Source of the DNA: Pseudoteredinibacter isoporae
GTDB taxonomy: Bacteria; Pseudomonadota; Gammaproteobacteria; Pseudomonadales; Cellvibrionaceae
Direction: 5' to 3'
NCBI RefSeq assembly: GCF_011602085.1
Contig: NZ_JAAONY010000002.1
Location: 1-64,000, forward strand
DNA: 64,000 bases
The notes under the pieces were generated by a model. It had not been told where the DNA came from, did no database searches, and worked only from the letters and a program-made list of their open reading frames with translations. Made by a program: the position numbers and the translations under genes. This document shows, one piece after another, positions 18,078-27,383 of this stretch (its first letter is position 1; each line of letters starts with the position of its first letter).

Positions 18078-19379
18078 CTAAGAGTCTTGGGATAATTTTA
18101 AGCGATCTGCGTCTTTAAACGCAGCATAGGCTGAGGTAATAATTTCTTCCCCGGCATTCAGCCCGGATATCACCTCGATAAAGTCATTGTTACGGCGTCC
18201 CAGGCGCACCTGTCGGCGCTTGGCTTCACGACCGTCTTGGCTGAGCACATACAGCCATCGGCCGCCGGTATCCTGGAAATACGGGCCATTGGGAATCAGC
18301 AATGCGGGTTCACTGGCGCCTAGCTGCAGGCGGCTTTGCACACTCTGCCCGAGACGCAGCTTGTCTGGCATGTCTTGTTCAAAGGTCATATCCACCTGAA
18401 ATTGCCCGCCGCGTACATCGGGGTAAACTTTGCTGACGCTCAGTTCATAGGGCTTACCCTGCAGCTCAATCCGTGCGCTTTGGCCAACCACAATTCGACC
18501 GAGATAGTATTCATCAACGCCGGCTTTTAATTTGAATGACCTGGGTTGGCTGATTTGGCCGATACGATCGCCGCGCTGAATGCTCTGCCCTTCAACCAGA
18601 TCAAATCCAGACAAACGCCCGTCAAATGGCGCCCGGATATGCAGCGCTTCCAAACTCTCACGGGCAAAGGCCAGATTCTCTTCCATCACCGTTGCTTTGG
18701 TTTGGTAAAACTCCAATTGCTTGGCCATCAATCGCTCATCCGAGGCCTGGGCTTCCAGGCTCAGTTGATAGAGTCTTTGATAGTGACGAAGCTCATCCTG
18801 GGTTTTGTCGACGGTTTCCTGAGAGATATGACCAGACGTCAACAGGGCTTGAAAACGTGTGTTCTGACGCGTCAGTCGTTCAAGGTGATAGGACAGACTC
18901 GCCAATTGGGTTTTGTGGTTGAGTCGATTTTGCTCCAGGCGCAATTCCTGCTCACGCATCACATTAAGCTGCTCAATCACGCGGGATTCGGTGCTCATTA
19001 CACTGAGTTGTAAATCCGAGTTAGAAAGACGAGCAATGGTTTGCCCTGCACGAACATCAGCGCCATCTTCGACCAAAAGATGATCGACTCGCCCACCCTG
19101 TATGGCATCGAGAAATACGGTTTTTCTGGGCTCTACTCTTGCTCGTAGCGGAATAAAATCATCAAACACACCTTGCTGAGCGGTACCCGTGACCAGACGA
19201 TCCCGAGCCATATGCAGGGATTTCCCCTGCTCATAGAACAGAACAAAGGCTACAACCCCAGCGAGAATCAGCAGAGCCAGGAGCAGCCAACGCTTATAGG
19301 GTTTACTGCTTCGAATACGGCGATCCATGGGATGATCGCTGTGCAATTTGCTTTTGTGCTGGGTTCCCATGTCGTTCAT
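18078..19379 (-). CDS. Membrane-fusion (HlyD/MacA-type) periplasmic adaptor
   Basis: 433 aa. ATG 19379 is chosen because AGAGG lies 6 nt before it; the longer frame starts with a TTG two codons upstream. A cytosolic tail is followed by one membrane helix (about 33-50). A split lipoyl/barrel-sandwich domain follows (GGRVDHLLVEDGADVRAGQTIARL and, after the hairpin, LHIRAPFDGRLSGFDLVEGQSI), with a long alpha-hairpin at about 120-230 and a beta-barrel plus membrane-proximal C-terminus. It should link the inner-membrane ATPase/permease to an outer-membrane channel such as TolC, which is not encoded here. First gene of the operon; the sigma54 promoter lies about 90 bp upstream. Confidence 0.88.
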   Translation of the reverse strand: MNDMGTQHKSKLHSDHPMDRRIRSSKPYKRWLLLALLILAGVVAFVLFYEQGKSLHMARDRLVTGTAQQGVFDDFIPLRARVEPRKTVFLDAIQGGRVDHLLVEDGADVRAGQTIARLSNSDLQLSVMSTESRVIEQLNVMREQELRLEQNRLNHKTQLASLSYHLERLTRQNTRFQALLTSGHISQETVDKTQDELRHYQRLYQLSLEAQASDERLMAKQLEFYQTKATVMEENLAFARESLEALHIRAPFDGRLSGFDLVEGQSIQRGDRIGQISQPRSFKLKAGVDEYYLGRIVVGQSARIELQGKPYELSVSKVYPDVRGGQFQVDMTFEQDMPDKLRLGQSVQSRLQLGASEPALLIPNGPYFQDTGGRWLYVLSQDGREAKRRQVRLGRRNNDFIEVISGLNAGEEIITSAYAAFKDADRLKLSQDS

Positions 19380-19468
19380 ATACAACCTCTAAATATGCTG
19401 GCCCGTTTTTCGCTTTATTTGGAAGCAAAGCGTTTATGGCCATGATGAATACGATTGACAAGGAGGAT

Positions 19469-19485
19469 TGCAAAGCCAGTGCCAA
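19469..19485 (-). promoter_or_regulatory. Sigma54 (-24/-12) promoter of efflux operon
   Basis: Read on the minus strand, TTGGCAC-TGGCT-TTGCA matches the RpoN consensus TGGCAC-N5-TTGC with exact spacing. The -12 GC falls at 19471-19470, so transcription should start near 19457, leaving about 78 nt of leader before the adaptor gene. An NtrC-type activator is encoded divergently right beside it, which makes the call mutually supporting. Confidence 0.85.
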
Positions 19486-19535
19486 ATTGTAAGTCCTTGT
19501 ATTTAAAGGATTTTGGATGATTTGCTTTAGAGAAC

Positions 19536-19596
19536 TGTCCGATCTCGTTCAGGGAGCCCTGTTCGCAAACGAACACAGCCTGTACGATATCGAACA
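19536..19596. promoter_or_regulatory. Three tandem palindromic sites, probable enhancers for the NtrC-type regulator
   Basis: Three 16-bp elements of the form TGTNCG-N4-CGNNCA: TGTCCGATCTCGTTCA (19536-19551), TGTTCGCAAACGAACA (19560-19575, perfect palindrome) and TGTACGATATCGAACA (19581-19596). Starts are 24 and 21 bp apart, about two helical turns. They lie roughly 80-140 bp upstream of the predicted sigma54 start, the usual place for enhancer-binding proteins, and just before the regulator gene, so autoregulation is also likely. Confidence 0.75.
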
Positions 19597-19614
19597 CTAT
19601 TGAGGAGAAAATTT

Positions 19615-21024
19615 TTGCTAGAAGACCACAAAATACTGGTTATCGATGATGATCAGGACATCCTGCTTGCAGCCAAGCTGTTACTGAAGCGCCATTTTGC
19701 AGCGGTCGATATCTGCAATCGCCCGGAACAGCTGCCCAAATTAATGGCTGCGGGTCAGTACGATGCGATCCTGCTGGATATGAATTTCTCCCCTGGAGAA
19801 AGCAGTAGCAAAGAAGGCCTGTACTGGTTGCAACAAGTACTTGAGATGGACCCGGATGCGGTTGTGGTGATGATAACCGCACACAGCGCTGTGGAACTTG
19901 CGGTTGAAACCATGAAATACGGCGCCACGGATTTTATTGCCAAGCCCTGGCAAAATGAAAAAGTGCTCGCCACATTGTCAGCTGCAATCAAACTGCGACA
20001 CAGCCGACGCGAAGCCAGTATGCTGCGGCAGAGCAATGAAGCTTTGATTGAAGTGAATCAGCCTCACAGTGAAATGATTGGTGAATCGACTCATATGCAA
20101 CAGGTGAAGCGCGTTATTGAACGTGCCGCGCCGACTGATGCCAATGTCTTGATTCTCGGTGAAAACGGCACGGGCAAGGAACTGGTTGCCCGGGATTTAC
20201 ATCAACAAAGTCACCGCAGGGACAAGGCCTTTGTCGCCGTTGATCTCGGTGCGGTTTCAGAAAATCTGTTTGAGTCAGAATTATTCGGTCACGCCAAAGG
20301 CGCATTTACCGGTGCCGATAAAGCTCGCGTTGGTCGCCTGCTGGCCGCCAATGGCGGAACACTATTCCTCGATGAGATCGGAAATATTCCCCTTCATCTG
20401 CAAGCCAAACTTCTGACAGTTTTGGAACAGCGGCAAGTTACGCCGCTCGGTAGCAATAAAAGCCAGGCCTTGGATATTCGACTGGTAGCCGCAACCAATG
20501 TTGATCGTGAGCAACTCAGTGACGAGCGCTTGTTTCGCCAGGATTTGCTGTATCGGCTGAACACCGTGGAAATAAAACTGCCTGCTCTGCGGGAACGCGC
20601 TGGTGATATTGCTTTGATTGCCCAACACTATTTGCACATGCATAAACGCAAATACCACAAAGCCGAGCTTGAGTTTTCCGCGACGGCCTTGAGAGAGATA
20701 AGCCGCTATGAGTGGCCGGGGAATGTTCGTGCATTACGCCATGCGGTTGAGCGCGCGGTGATTTTATCGGATGGCCCCTTTGTTGAATCAACAGATATGC
20801 AGATACCCACGAGCGCCACCTTTTCTGAAACAAACCCTGAGACAGATTTTATGTTAGGTGCAGCATCGAGCAACGATCATCAAGACCTGGATTTGGAAAA
20901 AGCTGAGCGTGAACTGGTCAGCACAGCATTGCATCGCCACAATTTTAATATCAGTCAGGCCGCAAAAGCCCTCGGCATTACACGTGCCTCTTTATATCGC
21001 CGGATGGAAAAATATGATCTTTAA
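19615..21024 (+). CDS. Sigma54-dependent NtrC-family response regulator
   Basis: 469 aa. The start is TTG 19615: GAGGAG (19602-19607) sits 7 nt before it, while the upstream in-frame TTG at 19600 overlaps that ribosome site. A receiver domain (about 5-120; VIDDDQD acidic pocket, phospho-acceptor Asp55 in AILLDMNF, Lys in FIAKPW) is followed by a sigma54-interacting AAA+ domain (Walker A GENGTGKE, the sigma54-contacting loop GAFTGADK, Walker B LFLDEIGNIP, arginine fingers near YRLNTVEIKLPALRER). A Fis-type helix-turn-helix lies at the end (NISQAAKALGITRASLYRRM). The kinase gene overlaps its end by 11 bp. Predicted targets are the palindromes at 19536-19596 and the sigma54 promoter of the efflux operon. 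Confidence 0.93.
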   Translation: MLEDHKILVIDDDQDILLAAKLLLKRHFAAVDICNRPEQLPKLMAAGQYDAILLDMNFSPGESSSKEGLYWLQQVLEMDPDAVVVMITAHSAVELAVETMKYGATDFIAKPWQNEKVLATLSAAIKLRHSRREASMLRQSNEALIEVNQPHSEMIGESTHMQQVKRVIERAAPTDANVLILGENGTGKELVARDLHQQSHRRDKAFVAVDLGAVSENLFESELFGHAKGAFTGADKARVGRLLAANGGTLFLDEIGNIPLHLQAKLLTVLEQRQVTPLGSNKSQALDIRLVAATNVDREQLSDERLFRQDLLYRLNTVEIKLPALRERAGDIALIAQHYLHMHKRKYHKAELEFSATALREISRYEWPGNVRALRHAVERAVILSDGPFVESTDMQIPTSATFSETNPETDFMLGAASSNDHQDLDLEKAERELVSTALHRHNFNISQAAKALGITRASLYRRMEKYDL

Positions 21025-22396
21025 ACGTTTTTCCCACGCTCTGTATGTTCAACTATTGATTTTATTTTTCTGCTTGTTGGGTTTGGTGTATTTCATTCTG
21101 ACCCCGGGCTACTATGCCGTGAGTATGCTCATGGCTTTGATGAGTATGGCGGCTTGCTGGGCGCTGCAACGCCTGGTAACAAAACACAATCGGCAATACA
21201 CGCGTTTATTGCAAGCCGCGAATCATCTGGATTTTGATAATCGGCTTCCCCCTGCACCGATCGATTGCAGTTTCCCGGAGCTGAATCAACAATTGGAAAA
21301 GCTTCTGTACAGCTGGCAGGAACAGCTGCAACGCCAGGCTCTGGAGCTGAAACACTGCCAGGCAATGATCGAACATATGCCAATTCCTTTGATCTCCATT
21401 CAAGGCGAGGATACGGTTCATTTCCACAATCAGTCCGCAAGACGTTTCTTTGAACTGGGTGATTTTTGTAAGGCGGGTGATTTACGCCGATTTGGTGAAG
21501 ATTTTTATTACGCGCTTTGTCATTTAAAACCCGGTCAGCAACAACTGCTGAATTTCTATGATGGCCGCCAGACTCGACAGCTCAGTGTTCAAACCAGTCT
21601 GTACAAAAGCAATAAAGGACAGGAAATACTGATCAGCTTAATGGATATCGAAGCGGAACTGGATCGTAATCAACTTCAGGCCTGGCGTGAAATGGCTTCT
21701 GTGTTGAGTCATGAACTCCTGAACAGTATTACCCCGGTGGCATCGCTGGCGGAAACCAGTCAAACACTTCTGGAAGACTGTCGCAAAGGCATCATGAGCG
21801 ATGGCTCAATTGGAACACCGCGGGCATCCGAAGCACTGGATGATGCTTATGAAGCCAGTCAGGTACTGGCGCGACGCGCAAAGGGCTTAATGGATTTTGT
21901 TAGCAACTACCGACAATTACAGAATACGGCCGAAATTAAACCCCAGATTTTCACGCTTGCTGAGCTATTTAAAGAACTCAACACGTTATTGTTGGCTGAT
22001 AGTAGCTTTCACAACATCGAACTGCAATTTGAAACCGAGCCCGCGAGCCTTCAACTCAATGCGGATCGGGAGCTACTGGAGCAGTTGCTGATTAATTTGA
22101 TGAAAAATTCGGCCCAGGCCATGGCTGAGCAATCCAATCAAGCTTCGTCAGGCCACCGGATTTCGGTTTCTGCGTACCTGGATCGACGTAATCGCTGCCA
22201 TGTCGAAGTACTGGATAATGGCCCCGGGATTAAAGCCGAGCACCAAAAGCGCATCTTTCTGCCCTTTTATACGAGCAAAAACGATGGCAGTGGAATCGGT
22301 CTGGCCATGGCAAGGCAGACGATGGTTGCGCATGGCGGCAAGATCAGCGTTCACGATGGGCCTTCCGGAGGCGCACTCTTCCGCTTGAGCTTTTAA
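21014..22396 (+). CDS. Sensor histidine kinase (NtrY-like)
   Basis: 460 aa from ATG 21014; the longer open frame starting at 20858 lies inside the regulator gene in another frame and is rejected. Two membrane helices (about 10-28 and 33-50) with almost no periplasmic loop suggest sensing within the membrane or from inside. A PAS-like region (about 110-215) leads to the dimerisation domain with LSHELLNSITPV (acceptor His) and a HATPase domain with N-box NLMKNSAQAM, G1 DNGPGI and G2 GSGIGLAMAR. All catalytic boxes are intact. It is the cognate partner of the overlapping sigma54 regulator. Envelope-stress or efflux-substrate sensing is inferred from context only. Confidence 0.9.
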   Translation: MIFKRFSHALYVQLLILFFCLLGLVYFILTPGYYAVSMLMALMSMAACWALQRLVTKHNRQYTRLLQAANHLDFDNRLPPAPIDCSFPELNQQLEKLLYSWQEQLQRQALELKHCQAMIEHMPIPLISIQGEDTVHFHNQSARRFFELGDFCKAGDLRRFGEDFYYALCHLKPGQQQLLNFYDGRQTRQLSVQTSLYKSNKGQEILISLMDIEAELDRNQLQAWREMASVLSHELLNSITPVASLAETSQTLLEDCRKGIMSDGSIGTPRASEALDDAYEASQVLARRAKGLMDFVSNYRQLQNTAEIKPQIFTLAELFKELNTLLLADSSFHNIELQFETEPASLQLNADRELLEQLLINLMKNSAQAMAEQSNQASSGHRISVSAYLDRRNRCHVEVLDNGPGIKAEHQKRIFLPFYTSKNDGSGIGLAMARQTMVAHGGKISVHDGPSGGALFRLSF

Positions 22397-22424
22397 TTGC
22401 CCTGATTGGGTATTAAGAACCCAT

Positions 22425-22460
22425 AAAAAAGCCCCGATCTGAAACAGAACGGGGCTTTTT
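22425..22460. terminator. Bidirectional terminator
   Basis: Stem GCCCCG/CGGGGC, extended inward by TCTG/CAGA around an AAA loop, with an A tract on the left and T tract on the right. It can serve both the kinase gene (plus) and the convergent TonB receptor gene (minus). Confidence 0.85.
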
Positions 22461-22484
22461 CTCAACAAAGGATTCTAAACAAGT

Positions 22485-24581
22485 TTAGAATTTTGTTGTG
22501 ATGGACAGACGAGCATTTACAGGTTTTCCGGTAGAAATGTTGTCATTGCTGTGCGCATCCGGGAAGTACTCTTCATCAAACAGGTTTTCGATGTTCAGCT
22601 GAAGGGTCGTGTTCTCGCTGATGTCGTAGTACGCTGCCGCATCAACACGGATATAATCCGGTACTTCAACCGAGTTATCTTCACGTACGAAGAAGCTGTC
22701 CTGATAAGTCGCGCCTAGACCAAAACGCAATTGATCGTTTACACGGAAGCTGTTCCAGATAGAGAACATGTTTTCCGGAGTCTGGCGAGTTTTATTGCCG
22801 CTGTTACCACTGCCATCGGCGCGTTTTACTTCACCGTCCAGATAGGCATAACCGGTAGTGATGGCCCAGTTTTCAGTCAAGGCGCCGCTCAACTGGATTT
22901 CAAACCCTTTGGTTTCAGAACCTTCAATAACGATAACTTGAGAAGGATCTTCTGGATCAACTGAGGTATAGCTCTCGCGTTCCAGTTCAAACACAGCGGT
23001 TGTCAGACTTAGATTGTCGTTCAGGTCCCACTTCAGGCCCACTTCACGGTTCTCGAAGAACTGTGGACGTGTGCTTTCGGAATCCAGGTTCAGGGTCAGG
23101 AACTGATCACCGGAACGTGGCAGGAAGGTTTCGCTGTAGCTGGCGTAGATAGAAACATTTTCCGCAGGCTTATAGATAAAGCCCAAACGAGGCGTTACTT
23201 CTTCATCCACTCGATTGAACTGACCGTTGTTGCGAATATCGTTTACATCGATATCGAACTTGTCAAAGCGCAAACCGGCGATCAATTTAAACTGCTCGGT
23301 CAAGTCAATTTGATCTTGCAGATAAACCGAGGCGAATTCGACTTCGGATTGACGGTTACGTGCTTCTTTGGAAAATGAAAACGCTGGAATGTTCAGTGGG
23401 GCTGTGAACGGAATAAACATCTGGTCATCGTTGTTGTCCGCAAACACATTGTCGAAACGGGCGTTTTTGGTGTCCTGCTTACCGAACTCAGCGCCAAACA
23501 GAACCGTGTGTTTCAGGGAACCGGTCTCAAACTCACCCACCAGGTTAGCCTGGAAAATGGTGTTTTCACGTTCGGTGGTGTCTCGGTAGCCGTCCAATTC
23601 CACTTCGGTAAAACGGCCGTTGGTGACAACAACTTCTTCACTGGCGTAAAGGTTTTGATAGAACTTGTCGTAATCCGCATATTGAGCAACGATATTACCG
23701 CGCAGGTTCTCAGAGAATTCGTGCTTGATGTTAGCGCGCCAGATGTGGGCTTCCAGGGTTGTGCGGTTCTGATCAGGAGAGCCAAAGAAAGTATCTTCAT
23801 AACCTTCCAGCGGTTTATCCGGACCACCATCGACGTTCATTGACGGCACACCACGATCAACCGTGCGATCGTCATCGACGTATTCGTAAGAGAACTCACC
23901 GCTGGTTTGCTCGCTGAATTTAACGGTCAGTGTCGGGTTGAAGGCATAGCTGTCGCCTTCGTAGAAGTCACGATGGCTTTCCAGAGACTGGTAATAACCA
24001 TTCAGACGCAGCGCTGCCGCATCACTCAAATTAAAGTTGCTGTCGCCGGCAACAGAGTATGCACCGAGCGTGTCAACGCCGACGTTCAAGGTCGTGAAGT
24101 CTTCACCGATCTTGGCTTTCTTGGCAACACGGTTGATCACACCGCCACCGCCACCACGGCCAAACAACAGAGCATTGGAGCCGCGTAGCACTTCAACCTG
24201 CTCAACATTGTACAGCGGACGATAGTACTGAACATCGTCACGCAGGCCGTCAATAAAGAAATCAGCGGTGGTTTGAATACCACGAATGATAATGGCGTCT
24301 CGGTGGCCTTCACCCTGGCTGATGGACAGGCCCGGCGTGTAGCGCAGAACATCACCAATATTGCGAAAGGCTTGTTCTTCAATTTGAGCGCTGGAAACGA
24401 TAGACAGACTCTGGGGAACGTTCAGAATCGGGGTTGGGGTTTTTACCGAATTGATCTTGTCGATCGACAGGTACTTACCTTCTACGATGATTTCTTCGAT
24501 GTTTTCCTGGGCCTGAACGGCACCGGAAATCAACGCCTGATTTGCAGCAATCAATGCTACGGCCAAAGGCATCTTGTTCAT
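22485..24581 (-). CDS. TonB-dependent siderophore receptor (catecholate/Fiu-like)
   Basis: 698 aa from ATG 24581, which has GGAG 7 nt upstream; an in-frame ATG five codons earlier lacks one. Signal peptide ends SGAVQA-QE. A possible TonB-box-like segment (EEIIVEG) precedes the plug domain (about 45-160), with NVPQSLSIV, DVLRYTPGLS, IIRGIQTT, VEQVEVLRGSNALLFGRGGGGGVINR. The 22-strand barrel follows and ends in the IENLFDEEYF motif and a C-terminal Phe. The NVPQS and RGGGGGVINR motifs are typical of Fiu/FepA-like ferric-siderophore receptors. A Fur-box-like site lies upstream at 24727. No siderophore biosynthesis or periplasmic uptake genes are adjacent. Confidence 0.9.
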   Translation of the reverse strand: MNKMPLAVALIAANQALISGAVQAQENIEEIIVEGKYLSIDKINSVKTPTPILNVPQSLSIVSSAQIEEQAFRNIGDVLRYTPGLSISQGEGHRDAIIIRGIQTTADFFIDGLRDDVQYYRPLYNVEQVEVLRGSNALLFGRGGGGGVINRVAKKAKIGEDFTTLNVGVDTLGAYSVAGDSNFNLSDAAALRLNGYYQSLESHRDFYEGDSYAFNPTLTVKFSEQTSGEFSYEYVDDDRTVDRGVPSMNVDGGPDKPLEGYEDTFFGSPDQNRTTLEAHIWRANIKHEFSENLRGNIVAQYADYDKFYQNLYASEEVVVTNGRFTEVELDGYRDTTERENTIFQANLVGEFETGSLKHTVLFGAEFGKQDTKNARFDNVFADNNDDQMFIPFTAPLNIPAFSFSKEARNRQSEVEFASVYLQDQIDLTEQFKLIAGLRFDKFDIDVNDIRNNGQFNRVDEEVTPRLGFIYKPAENVSIYASYSETFLPRSGDQFLTLNLDSESTRPQFFENREVGLKWDLNDNLSLTTAVFELERESYTSVDPEDPSQVIVIEGSETKGFEIQLSGALTENWAITTGYAYLDGEVKRADGSGNSGNKTRQTPENMFSIWNSFRVNDQLRFGLGATYQDSFFVREDNSVEVPDYIRVDAAAYYDISENTTLQLNIENLFDEEYFPDAHSNDNISTGKPVNARLSITTKF

Positions 24582-24726
24582 AATTCTCCACTCCATAAAG
24601 TTTCTGTAGGTTTTTATGTGTTCTTTTACCTTTGCGGCTTTAGAAACCGTCTAATTTTCAGGGTCTTAGCAGCCCTATTTCTCAGTGTGCGCAAGTATCG
24701 TGGAGTTGGATTCAGAATGGAATGGT

Positions 24727-24747
24727 AAATGAGTATTATTCTTATTG
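24727..24747 (-). promoter_or_regulatory. Candidate Fur box upstream of siderophore receptor
   Basis: The minus strand reads CAATAAGAATAATACTCATT, an A/T-rich, partly palindromic sequence close to Fur-box variants. It lies about 145 bp before the receptor start in an A/T-rich promoter region, where iron-dependent control is expected. The match to the 19-bp consensus is partial. No gene is visible in 24582-25031. Confidence 0.45.
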
Positions 24748-25031
24748 TATTTTGTCATAAGGATACTACTTAATAGACTAAATCTTAGATGATTATCACT
24801 CTGATTAACGAAATTGTGATGAGATTTTGCCAGGATTTCGTGAATAAAGACCATATTTCGCTAATGGTTTTTGCTCACTCTCTGCGAGTATGCCGCTTGG
24901 CGTTGGAGGTATGTTAAGGAAGTTTTGAAGGTAATAGAGAGAAGCAGCTGTGCCTTTCCCGCTCTTGGGCAGGATATGTCCTGTTCGCTCACCAACGGTT
25001 ACGCTTGAGGCTGCTTTTTGAGTGCATCTCA

Positions 25032-27383
25032 CTACTCTACAAGATTGCCGGCTTCACTCAGGTTCTCGTGCTCCTGAACCCAATCATCAAGCTCGGCAAA
25101 ACTCAGGGGCAGTCCATGAAAATAGCCTTGCTGATAGCTGCAACCCAATTCATTGAATAAGTTACGTTGCTCTGCGCTTTCAATACCTTCTGCAACAACC
25201 AGCAAGCCCTGTAATTTGCACAATTCTACCAGGGCTCTGGCCGTAGCAATGTTTTTCTGCTGGCTGATTCGTTTGATCAGTGAACGATCAAATTTAATGG
25301 CATCGGCAGGATAGTTCAGCATTTGCATAACACTGGTGTATCCGGTACCAAAATCGTCAATGGCAATTCTGAAGCCAAGACCCCGTATACGGCTCAGGTT
25401 TTCATGCACTTGTTCCTGATTGCCCGTTGCAAAGGTTTCCGTAACCTCCAGAACGAAGAAGCCTTTGTCGACCCTGTAGCGCTCTGCCAAACTTGCCAGC
25501 TCATCAACAAATGTCATTGAGTTGAGTTCAGCTGAAGAAATATTGATGGAGACATACTTCACCATCGGGTACCTTTCGCGAAGCGCCGCGCCCCCTTTGA
25601 ACACCTGTTCAATAACCCAGAGATCAATTTTGGAGAATGCACCGATAGATTCCGCCAACGGAATAAACTCATCGGGAGGAACATTGCCCATGGTTTTTGA
25701 TTCCCATCGCAGCAAAACTTCTATTGAACGAAGCTTCCTGCTCCGATCCACTATGGGCATATATCGCAAGCTCAGTTCTTCTTCAAAGCCGGGAGATTTA
25801 ATCGCCAGTTCAATATTTTGCATTCTGCGATGCTGCCGAGCCAGAGTTTCTGAGTACTTGGCTACGCGGTTTTTCCCGCTTTTTTTGGCTTGGTACATCG
25901 CTAGGTCAACATTCGACATCAGCTCGGACAACGTGCAGTTTTCACTTTGAGTGCTGGCCACACCCAGGCTTACGGTAACGGGATAGGAAGCCCCGGCAAC
26001 TGAAAGACCGCTCTCAAAAAGAGACAGGATAGATTGGGCACAGGCTTTGATATCGTCTTCCGCAACATCCATGGCAAGCACCACAAACTCATCACCTGAC
26101 AGTCGGTAAGCACCGCCATGCTGGGCCCGATCTGAAAAATAGCGGTCGACCGAATCATTTAACCCTCTGGCCACCTGGGCTAAAACCCGATCACCTACTT
26201 CATGACCGTATTTATCATTGATGTATTTGAAATTATCAACATCGATGTAACACACGCTTATGGTTCGGCTGCGATCAAATTGATCGAACAGTTCCTTGGC
26301 TTGTTCGTTAAAGGCCATTCGATTCGGTAAGCCTGTGAGGGTATCTAATCTGGCTTTCTGGTAGTTTTCATTAAAGGAAGCCAGTAAACGGGTGTACAGA
26401 CTCTGAAACTTTCTTGCCAGGCGCCCTACTTCATTGTTGCTGGAAGAATAACTGATGTTTGATCGTCTCTCAGTCAGTAATTCATCCAACTGCCGATCCA
26501 GGGTGGCGATCGGAGCGGTAATAAACTTTGCAACGAGATATTGCAGCAATAAAAACGTGGCCAGACAGGAAATGATACTTAAGAGCATCAATCGCCCACG
26601 CAGCTCTTGCAACAGGGCATCGAAATAATCCACCGGCACTCTGAGTTTCACGGCCTGTGGGCCGCCCAGCGGAATAACAAAAGTCATATCCGAGCCTGGG
26701 CCGGCATTGCCTTCTTGTGATTGACTCTCTTGGTGAAAGTAGATTTCCGCCTTGTACTCCTTTTGCAGGTTTCGCAAACTATCGGATACGGATCTCGCTT
26801 CGATCGCAACCACCATCAGGCCAGCATTTTCAATTTGGGAAAGAATGGGCGTTTGTAAGGTTCTCAGGTCAATCGCTATGGATTTATACAAGGTTAAATC
26901 ATCATTGCTATCGAGGTGTATATCCGTGCTACTGACTGATTTTTGGGCTCTGAGTTTCAACGCGGTAGCCAACTGTCTCGGGCTGATTTCCGAAAAGGGG
27001 TCCTGGCTGTTTTCCAAATACAAAATGGCCTCATCTTTGCCGTCCAATACCAGCAGAGACAAAAATGGCTCTTTAGAAGCATCGAATCGGCCCAGAGAGG
27101 ATTCCATGTGTCGCTGAAGGATATTGCTGCGATAGATGTTATTCGTGTCCATCAGAAATTGCGCGAGCAAATCGCCGTCCACCAGGGACATTAAATAGGC
27201 ATCTTGAAAACTCTTGTAGTTTGAAATGCTGGAGTGCAGAGCCGTAATCTTTTGTTCGAGCTGTGCCCGTTCAAGCTGAATAAGCGTTGCCCTTTCCTCC
27301 TGATAAATCCACCAGGCTGATAAAGCGTAACTCAGCGCAATAACGGGCAATAGCAGTATGCTAGTTCGTGTTCTTAGATTCAT
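25032..27383 (-). CDS. mbaA: GGDEF-EAL membrane protein, MbaA-like
   Basis: 783 aa. A membrane helix (about 9-27), a periplasmic sensor domain (about 28-262), a second helix (about 265-285) and a HAMP-like linker lead to a GGDEF domain with SGDEF at 429-433 and an EAL domain with EVL at 555-557. Other phosphodiesterase residues are present (SINISS, EVTETF, IDDFGTGYTS, IKFDRS, AEGIES, QQGY), so c-di-GMP hydrolysis is plausible and synthesis possible. The SGDEF/EVL combination and the upstream, overlapping PotD-like gene match Vibrio cholerae MbaA, a c-di-GMP phosphodiesterase whose activity is set by the polyamine-binding protein NspS. The 22-bp overlap implies coupled translation. Predicted role: control of biofilm by periplasmic polyamines. 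Confidence 0.85.
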   Translation of the reverse strand: MNLRTRTSILLLPVIALSYALSAWWIYQEERATLIQLERAQLEQKITALHSSISNYKSFQDAYLMSLVDGDLLAQFLMDTNNIYRSNILQRHMESSLGRFDASKEPFLSLLVLDGKDEAILYLENSQDPFSEISPRQLATALKLRAQKSVSSTDIHLDSNDDLTLYKSIAIDLRTLQTPILSQIENAGLMVVAIEARSVSDSLRNLQKEYKAEIYFHQESQSQEGNAGPGSDMTFVIPLGGPQAVKLRVPVDYFDALLQELRGRLMLLSIISCLATFLLLQYLVAKFITAPIATLDRQLDELLTERRSNISYSSSNNEVGRLARKFQSLYTRLLASFNENYQKARLDTLTGLPNRMAFNEQAKELFDQFDRSRTISVCYIDVDNFKYINDKYGHEVGDRVLAQVARGLNDSVDRYFSDRAQHGGAYRLSGDEFVVLAMDVAEDDIKACAQSILSLFESGLSVAGASYPVTVSLGVASTQSENCTLSELMSNVDLAMYQAKKSGKNRVAKYSETLARQHRRMQNIELAIKSPGFEEELSLRYMPIVDRSRKLRSIEVLLRWESKTMGNVPPDEFIPLAESIGAFSKIDLWVIEQVFKGGAALRERYPMVKYVSINISSAELNSMTFVDELASLAERYRVDKGFFVLEVTETFATGNQEQVHENLSRIRGLGFRIAIDDFGTGYTSVMQMLNYPADAIKFDRSLIKRISQQKNIATARALVELCKLQGLLVVAEGIESAEQRNLFNELGCSYQQGYFHGLPLSFAELDDWVQEHENLSEAGNLVE

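Noticed and set aside
20858-21013. Longer start for the histidine kinase
   Set aside because: This stretch is the regulator gene's coding sequence in another frame; the membrane-helix start at ATG 21014 is better.
24805-25032. Minus-strand 75-codon frame after the GGDEF-EAL gene
   Set aside because: No ribosome site or family resemblance; only chance open sequence in the gap.
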